Of a stretch of 64,000 nucleotides of DNA, positions 58,601-64,000 are shown piece after piece; the first letter of the stretch is position 1; every line of letters starts with the position of its first letter. The DNA comes from Hofstenia miamia. Taxonomy: Eukaryota > Xenacoelomorpha > Acoela > Hofsteniidae. Where the stretch lies: the NCBI GenBank assembly GCA_900660155.1, contig CABFPE010000051.1, positions 1,390,111-1,454,110 on the forward strand, written 5' to 3'. The notes beneath the pieces were generated by a model. That model was not told the origin of the DNA and did no database searches. It saw nothing but the letters and a program-made list of their open reading frames with translations. The position numbers and the translations under genes are program-made.

Positions 58601-61600
58601 CTGCAGTTGTTTCTGTTAATAACTGCTGATAAGAGATCAATTTGTGTTAGTGATGATAAAATTTGTGCAGTAAAATCATTTGGGAAAGCATGGTTCTTCA
58701 TCAAAGATTTTTTGTCCAAAAACAATGAGCTGACATCTTTTAATAACAAGCACCATTAGCTTGCCGATACCAAAAATCGTCTGATGATGTATTTCCTCTT
58801 ATACGAACTGGAAGTGCTTATCTTCAAGTATATGTTTAACTTGGAAGCGCGAACATATAAAAAATTATTGCAATTATGCAATTGATTTTCAAATGAGCAC
58901 TTACCCTATGAAATGTTCGCACTGAAAGACATTTACCTTAAACATGTCGAGGAAGACGAATGACCCCTCCACCCCCCAACGCCGTTTTTTCTCCATAACT
59001 TTACTTGAAATAATTTTTCTGCTGATTTTTTCTAATTTTTCCTAAAAATTAGCTAGTAACAATATAAATCTAGGACCGAATGATTTTTTAAGCAGGGCCT
59101 GCGCCAGGGGGTCTGAAAAAAAATTATTTTAACCAAAAATTGACAAGTTTTGAAATTAATATTTTGGTATATTTATACAATTTAAAGGATTGAGGCCTCA
59201 TTGTTAAAAGCCGGGGTTGTTAAAAATGTGATGGTAAAAAAATTTGCGTAGTCGATGGCAATATATACTTAAGTACTGTGATCAGTTTTTATTGATTTTT
59301 CGTCCCTGGACCCACCGTAGCAATGAAATATTGGCAACAAAGTAGTTTATTTTATAAAAGATTATTTTTAAGCGAATATTTTTTACCAATTTCGATATAA
59401 TCATGTATAGTGGTTAGTTCTCTTTTTGTGGCTTTGTCGGTACCGGAAAATCTATTTATAATTTATTTCTTCATTTTTAGAAATGTCGACTTTTCAAAAT
59501 CATCAAAAACATGGCAGCTCTGATTACGTAATACTAGTTGAGCTTGATCTTAGTTTTTTGTTTTCCTATTAATGTCATTCTTGTACCATAACTATGCGTT
59601 ATATGAGTTAAATAAACGGTTTCCTTTTCCAAGTAACTTTAGGTCTTTTTTACCTTTATTTTTTCAAAAATTGATGACGTCACAACTTCATTTGCATATA
59701 GAATCGGAATCAGTGAATGTTTGTTGAAAATTTGCAAAGATGTAATTATAATGTGTGTGTCTTTCACTGTGCCAAACTCGTTACTTTATATTTAATAGTT
59801 TTGAAATAAATCGTTGATTAGCCCCTTCCCATCAGTGCGTTATTGACAATATATTCCTCAGTGCGTTGAGGGTTAAAATCTAATAACTTTTCATAAGCAG
59901 CATTGGAAGAACACATCACTGAAAATGCAAAGAGCAATAATTAGTTAGGATACATTCTTAGAAAGCGGTTATTAATGTCTAACTGAACTTGAATTATTGA
60001 CAATATATTCCTCAGTGCGTTGAGGGTTAAAATCTAATAACTTTTCATAAGCAGCATTGGAAGAACACATCACTGAAAATGCAAAGAGCAATAATTAGTT
60101 AGGATACATTCTTAGAAAGCGGTTAGTAATGTCTAACTGAACTTGAATAGCGACTATAAAAGCCGATTTCGAATCTGATCATATTCAAACAATGAATGAA
60201 TTTCATCAACTAATGTCGTGAGCGTAATGCCATTTCCTTTCTCTTCACTTCATTTATTCATCAGAATTTAAGTGAGATAACATATTTGATAAATCTGAAA
60301 AATGCTTTTTTTTTTCTAGATGGGCACTGCATAAAGCAATCGAGGTGTTTAAATGAAAATGATTCAGAACTTTTAATTCTTAATCATTCTCATAAACTAC
60401 AAAACACATGTGTTTTGGAAAAAGACTTCATTCCTCCAAACAATGAAGGTTATGTGGGAATTGTGTCAACTACTGATGGTTTTTGGATGGTACTTGAAAA
60501 CATGTGAAAATCTATCACAAGTCACTTTGTAACAGTGGCTATTGTAGTCTTCCATCAGATTATTGACAACATTGTGATCCAATGAAATATTGTCTAAATG
60601 ATTCCCGTTTCCTCCCAAATATGAAATTGTGTTGAGACCAGTTTTGATTTAGTTATTTGTAGAACTCAAAACTTTATTCCAAATTAATTTGGTGTGCTTG
60701 GAATGTATTGGTGGAAACTGCATCTAGCTTTGAAGACAACAATGGTTCGTCAACAGTCAGATTTTCTTCCACCTTATAAATTGACTAGAAATTTGACACT
60801 GTTCGACCAAGCCTTGCGGACCTGGTTTAAGTGTCATCAAAACAGATATTTTTCATTATATCTTTGAATTTCCTGTACACAATACAGACACAATAGTACA
60901 AAGATGTAAAACGGAAAAAATCAATAATTGTAACTGGAAATGTATCGTTCCTATATTACAAAAATCTTGTAACTCTCCTGCACACATAAATTTGCACACA
61001 TTAGGCACAAATGAGCTCTTGTATATATCAGTTCTGGCGGATGGCATTCTTTCCTTCTGTCTGGTGTTTACATTAATATTAAAACTGTTAATGTCGTTAT
61101 ATAGAGGATGAGAAGGATAGGTTGAATTCTTTTATAGATTTTGATGAACTGATTTTTATATGCTGTATTAACCATTTTGATGAGGTAGACTTTTTCTATT
61201 CTAGCTAACTTGGAAAATAATCGAATCGGTCTCCTCAGCTTCTTCCTTTATTTCAAAGTCAATCGTGGAACTCAAACTTCAGAAGCATAGGTCGGTGTTT
61301 TTTTAGAATCTACCAAACTGTAAATTTGAAATCCTGAAAAATCAATTTTTTGCCATAGAATCTTCATTTTTTGAAATTTTAGGACCAAATTTTCCTAAAA
61401 GATGTATTTTTACATTGTGCTAATATAGGTGCAGGAGTAATCTAGGATAAAATATTCCAAAAAATGTGGAGTTTCTATTTTTCTTTATAAATATCGATTA
61501 AAATGATATTATTATCAAAATTCTTTCAAAACCTGTTGTTGATACTCTGATCTGTCGAAAAATTGGTTGAGGAGTAAAAAAGAATGAGAAATTCCATCAT

Positions 61601-63987
61601 GTTAAGACTTCAAAGCCTTGTGTCAGTTTTTGAAGATGAAGTTTTCCAAACGGTTGAGATGAAAAAATGAAAAAAATGTTCCGTTTGCGGAAAGGTGTTT
61701 GCGCAAAAATCGAACCGTGATAGACACGTCCAGAATACACATAACGATGAATCTATTAACGAACAGAGTGAAGTTGGCAAAATTGAGATGTAATATTTCA
61801 ATTTATTGTTTTTTGGAATCCACAACAACACCATCACTTTAAGAGGATATTTTGCCGACCATCATTGATATTTCGTAAAATCACACGTTGTTTGTAATCA
61901 CAAGCTAAAAAGTGGTATATTGCATCCTCTGCCACTCTTTCGTTAACCTTTTTGCTATTTTTTGAAGATTAGGCAGTTGTCACTCGATAGAATCGGCTTT
62001 CACTGTCAATAACACATAATTGAGTTTAAGATGCATTCAACAATGTAGGTAATTTTTCACGCATTTTTTTGAATTAACTCATCCTAATTTACTCCTTTCA
62101 TGATTTTTTCAAATTTTCTGGAAGTTTAGAGGTAATATAGTCAGTGATTAAAATTTCAAGACTGTATCCTTTATAGATCGGAAGAAATTCAATTNTTTCT
62201 TGAAGTTTAGAGGTAATATAGTCAGTGATTAAAATTTCAAGACTGTATCCTTTATAGATCGGAAGAAATTCAATTTGGAATTTTTCATCTTTCAACACGT
62301 AAAAAAGCTTTCATTCTAGATTACTCCTAACTTTGCGCTTGAATTTCGAGTGATTTGCTTATCAATTTAAAACCGGACAAAAAAATTGGAATATTTCATC
62401 TTTTTGATTTCCTATCAAATTTTGAAATAGCCATAATAAAATTTTCACTGAGAAAAGTAAGCTTAAAAAGAGGTACCCCAAAATAGACTTTAGTACATTC
62501 TAAAAAAAACACCGACATAGAGATAATGACACAAAATATATGTACGAAAAATCAATTTCTTGGTGTTAGCTTCCATAAAGCAAACAACAGGATAAATTAC
62601 GAATAATATGATAAATTTTGCATGGTAATGACGTTACAAGATCTTACCAGGTTAAATTTCCATACATTTATACTCCTAAGTATTTAACTATTCTACAAGT
62701 AGGTACCCTACTACCGTCTACTTCAATTTTGCTACTATGCTCAATAACGACACATCTTTTAGCCAATGTTAGTAGATCTTTGTTAATTTAATAGTTTGGA
62801 TCAGGTCTTTGGCCTTTTTGTGGAAGACCAGAAAGAAGTATCAGTGCAAATCACAATTTTCCATATTGTTTTCAGCGTAAGATGCTGCTTCAGGTCGACC
62901 ATTGAATACATTTCGTGATGGGTGAGGTCCTGATCGTCTCATATGAATTTTTTGCCATTTCATACCACCATGTTTGAATAAAATGTCACTTGTGTTGTCA
63001 GCATCAACAGAATCGATTGTATTTCGTTGATTTTCTTCACATTGAAATGTTTTGAAAGAATACTGCATCTATAGAAACTTTTTACATTGAATGAAATTTA
63101 GTTGAGATTTAATGTAATAATATTATTGGAACACGAAAATTATGTATTGAAATTGGTGTAAAAATTGCTGAGTGATTTTAGTATAACCTACTGCACAAAT
63201 TACCGCGTAATTTTTTCTATCGCATCGAACCGCACCGCAAGTTTTTAAAATTTTTGTGGCTGTCGTATAGCACCATCGCAATACCGCGCAGAACTTTAAT
63301 TTGCTATGCGTGTGAACATATTGAAAAGTAGTTTACATATATCGATTAAAATATTAACGGTGTGGACATTTGAAAGGACTGTCCAGATATTTGTATGCCA
63401 AATACTGTAGTTATTTCTTAATTTTGAATTATGAACACTATATTTCATTGTTTGAAGTTTAGCAATTTGAGTTGTTCTTTAGAATTACAGGCTCTCCAAC
63501 AATCCAATCACGAAACATGGTGGTATGTATATTTTATAACTTACGATTGCATGCGTGTAATTTCCAGTGAATTTATCTATATAGTTTTCACTTCAAACTA
63601 ACATTGAAGGGTCATTGACAATTGCTTGCTTGAAGTAAATCTTCAATTAAAAGAATAGTTTATGGATTGTTTATTGATTAAGCTTCAGTTTTGTCTGCCA
63701 TGCCTCGTGAAACTTTTAGTTTAAAATTTGAGATTAGTTGTTATTGGAGAAAACATTGAAACGATTTAAAAAATTCAGTCTTAAACAGAGTGATTTGTTT
63801 CTTTACTCTTTTAAGGGAATATTAGCGTTTGCGTTTTTCTTTTTCAATGCGAAGGTGCTGTGATTATTATTATTAGTAGTAACTACAAATTTTATTCAAT
63901 TGTGCATAGCGTTGCCCCAGGTGATTCAAAGCGCTCCTGTACATCTCCACGATGTTGCTGACAGGAAACCATTCAATATTTCTATCA
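48110..63987 (+). CDS. TOM1: TOM1-like VHS/GAT endosomal sorting adaptor (gene continues past window)
   Basis: TOM1-family proteins sort ubiquitinated cargo on endosomes, binding ubiquitin and Tollip/clathrin partners through VHS, GAT and tail. Thirteen coding exons join in frame: 48110-48173, 48265-48349, 48397-48475, 48514-48736, 48785-48843, 48884-48925, 50559-50738, 53560-53638, 55648-55829, 55873-55915, 56321-56459, 63483-63522, 63921-63987 (about 427 codons). Human TOM1 has about 490, so roughly 65 residues and the stop probably lie beyond the window. The start MTAILDRFTTNPLQTPIGQR lines up with the vertebrate N-terminus MDFLLGNPFSSPVGQR. The symbol denotes family, not proven orthology against TOM1L1/L2. 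The last two exons are the least certain. Introns carry many transposons but no coding damage is seen. Confidence 0.9.
49612..49750 (+). repeat. 31-bp periodic minisatellite, five units
   Basis: Units start at 49612, 49641, 49672, about 49703 and 49735 (spacing 29-32 bp). Each begins TCGCGNTNAGTGCA or a variant, followed by an AT-rich spacer. They lie right after an (AT)n tract in the intron between TOM1-like exons 6 and 7. The CG-containing core is conserved while the spacers drift. Confidence 0.75.
50559..55829 (+). CDS. TOM1: TOM1-like: GAT domain exons
   Basis: Three exons (50559-50738, 53560-53638, 55648-55829). KHVNKLRGELKIVAENASVF, then NKMLTELSPGQEEDDEFSLL is GAT helix 1-2; DLNDTCRQMQSRLVELVEN is helix 2-3; EILSLNDELNNAFIRYDRYQ and RIRQIQ is the ubiquitin-binding last helix ('ELLxVNDxLNNxFxRxxRF' in TOM1). 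The GAT domain binds ubiquitin and Tollip/Rab effectors. Reading phases 0, 1 and 1 agree across 2.8-kb and 2-kb introns filled with transposons. Confidence 0.9.
51240..51545 (+). mobile_element. mariner/Tc3-type transposase C-terminal relic in a TOM1 intron
   Basis: YWPPRWPG...LPDF followed by WGMLKSAVYNAMPKNSQKMK, then ENMVRAVNYMTSNLI and VVNSLIYSLERMDHAL. This is the 'WPPRSPDLTPLDFFLWG.LK..VY' end of an IS630/Tc/mariner transposase. Two stops interrupt the WG motif. The N-terminal part is not readable. Confidence 0.7.
52229..53237. mobile_element. pogo/Tc1-type non-autonomous element, 1009 bp
   Basis: Ends CAGTCAATTCCGCTTTATC (left) and, mirrored, CAGTAAATTCCGCTTTATC (right), flanked by TA (52227-52228, 53238-53239). 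No transposase frame. It contains the nested element at 52563-52929, so its own length is about 640 bp. It lies in the intron between TOM1-like exons 7 and 8. Confidence 0.85.
52563..52929. mobile_element. hAT-like MITE nested in the pogo-type element
   Basis: A 367-bp element with ends CAGGGTTGGCA and the mirrored TGCCAACCCTG, flanked by 8-bp duplications ATTATACT (52555-52562) and ATTATACG (52930-52937), matching at 7 of 8 positions. CAGGG ends plus an 8-bp target duplication is the hAT pattern. TTTAAAC-rich interior, no coding capacity. Confidence 0.85.
53700..54402. mobile_element. Inverted-repeat DNA transposon of unassigned family
   Basis: About 30-bp inverted ends: left GGTTATACCATAACTTCCAC, right (mirrored) GGTGTACCGTAACTTCGACG, continuing into GCGGTTTTYGAT on both sides. 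The target duplication is not clear. Inside, 54041-54265 encodes 74 residues (ATERTVVHVLVHHYRCQGHS and VINKNLLEVDGWIVSEGAIR) that could be the helix-turn-helix start of a transposase, but I do not recognise the family. It lies in the TOM1-like intron after exon 8. Confidence 0.65.
54410..55640. other. Intron, TOM1-like gene
   Basis: AT-rich intron. A block at about 55545-55612 (GATTAATCGATTAATTG, ending ATATCCCCGCCCTAC) resembles the end of a hAT-type element, but no partner end was found. Confidence 0.35.
55873..56459 (+). CDS. TOM1: TOM1-like: acidic tail exons
   Basis: Exon 55873-55915 (FAYKQQSNIRERPD) and exon 56321-56459 (LSSGASIEAKLLPGRSEKVL, then FSDLPEDNDSFDAFLGVRAA). The DNDSFDAFLG run parallels the 'LEDEFDMFALTRGSS' segment of vertebrate TOM1. 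The phases join (1 then 2). A long minus-strand frame over the same bases (56268-56486) is a shadow. Confidence 0.75.
56460..59830. other. Long TOM1-like intron, first part
   Basis: AT-rich. The 57508-57834 open frame is AT-driven and unsupported. At 58600-58965 short protein-like runs (CAVKSFGKAWFFIKDFLSKN; NEHLPYEMFALKDIYLKHVE) separated by stops suggest a decayed transposase or retrocopy of unknown family. Confidence 0.35.
59841..60148. repeat. 154-bp tandem duplication
   Basis: 59841-59994 and 59995-60148 are near-identical head-to-tail copies. The one difference I saw is GGTTATTAATG versus GGTTAGTAATG near the end. Unlike the other duplications in this window there is no N between the copies. 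Confidence 0.9.
60150..61600. other. TOM1-like intron, second part
   Basis: Contains a protein-like patch at 60320-60507 (DGHCIKQSRCLNENDSELLI, later IVSTTDGFWMVLEN) after a TTTTTCTAG acceptor-like site, ending in a stop. It could be an unrelated exon or a relic. No family recognised. Confidence 0.3.
61671..61791 (+). pseudogene. C2H2 zinc-finger relic
   Basis: The frame KKCSVCGKVFAQKSNRDRHV and QNTHNDESINEQ contains one classic C2H2 finger (C-x2-C-x12-H-x4-H). It runs to TAA at about 61791. The same frame upstream (VFEDEVFQTVEMKK) is cut by a TGA just before the finger. It has no ATG and no clear splice sites, so it is probably a retrocopy or transposon-derived relic inside the TOM1-like intron. 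Confidence 0.5.
62117..62276. repeat. 80-bp direct duplication around a single N (assembly join)
   Basis: About 62117-62194 (GAAGTTTAGAGGTAATATAG and onward to GGAAGAAATTCAATT) recurs at about 62203-62275 with the N at 62195 between them. This is the same signature as the other single-N joins. Confidence 0.85.
62841..63068 (-). pseudogene. piggyBac-like transposase N-terminal fragment, minus strand
   Basis: A 75-residue frame: ADNTSDILFKHGGMKWQKIH, then SGPHPSRNVFNGRPEAASYA and ENNMENCD. The pattern 'W.K.P...GR.PSRNV..GRPG.T.YAK.NI' occurs just before the core of piggyBac-type transposases. It stops at 62841 without the DDD core. It sits in the TOM1-like intron. Confidence 0.45.
63483..63987 (+). 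CDS. TOM1: TOM1-like: candidate 3' exons
   Basis: Exon 63483-63522 (acceptor GTTCTTTAG, reads Q-ITGSPTIQSRNMV, donor GTATGT) and exon 63921-63987 (acceptor GTTGCCCCAG, reads VIQSAPVHLHDVADRKPFNI and SI, donor GTAAGA). The phase is continuous with exon 56321-56459 and between the two. There is no strong family motif and a 7-kb intron precedes them, so exons may be missing. Confidence 0.5.
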
Positions 63988-64000
63988 GTAAGAGCATTGT

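Overview
This is eukaryotic, almost certainly metazoan DNA from an AT-rich, repeat-laden, draft-quality assembly. Short exons with GT-AG boundaries lie in long AT-rich introns. The two best genes (a fibronectin type III receptor and a TOM1-like VHS/GAT adaptor) belong to animal families. The repeats (Tc1/mariner, piggyBac-, hAT- and Harbinger-like pieces, Penelope-like elements, LINEs) are typical of invertebrate genomes. I cannot fix the phylum from sequence alone. There are two 1000-N gaps (25237-26236, 39338-40337) and five single-N joins. Four of the single Ns sit on direct duplications that look like failed contig overlaps.

Layout. 1-10129 (+): a cell-surface receptor with at least seven FN3 domains. 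Nearly every exon is in phase 1-1. There are two homologous transmembrane exons (1111-1264 and 7262-7415) of identical length and phase, and one short cytoplasmic terminal exon at 10045-10129. Either one gene has alternative membrane exons or there is a tandem duplication. A decayed LTR-retroelement integrase fragment, a Harbinger-type MITE and a Tc1 element lie within it. 10130-18700: repeats, including the end of a LINE, the GIY-YIG end of a Penelope-like element with a hammerhead-like motif, a CCAAT/CRE-bearing repeat, a tRNA-like repeat, and a long foldback element with a piggyBac-like MITE inside it. 19494-21094 (+): the last two exons of an unrecognised host gene. 21886-22640: Tc1 remnant. 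23892-24527 (-): an orphan 211-residue frame. 27502-28422: an unrecognised minus-strand exon shown twice by an assembly join. 30090-31390: a Penelope-like element with reverse transcriptase and a GIY-YIG trace. 37260-47095: a transposon graveyard (Tc1, three LINE lineages, hAT, mariner-type).

48110 to the window end (+): a TOM1-like endosomal sorting adaptor. Thirteen exons give about 427 codons, with the VHS domain, GAT domain and acidic tail readable in frame. Its introns hold a mariner-type remnant, a pogo-type element with a hAT-like MITE nested in it, an unassigned inverted-repeat element, a 31-bp periodic minisatellite, a 154-bp tandem duplication, a zinc-finger relic and a piggyBac-like fragment.

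I found no rRNA, functional tRNA or CRISPR array. The observations I rate highest are the twin transmembrane exons, whose cytoplasmic motif differs only at silent sites, and the single-N joins that create false duplications and a false chimeric reading frame.
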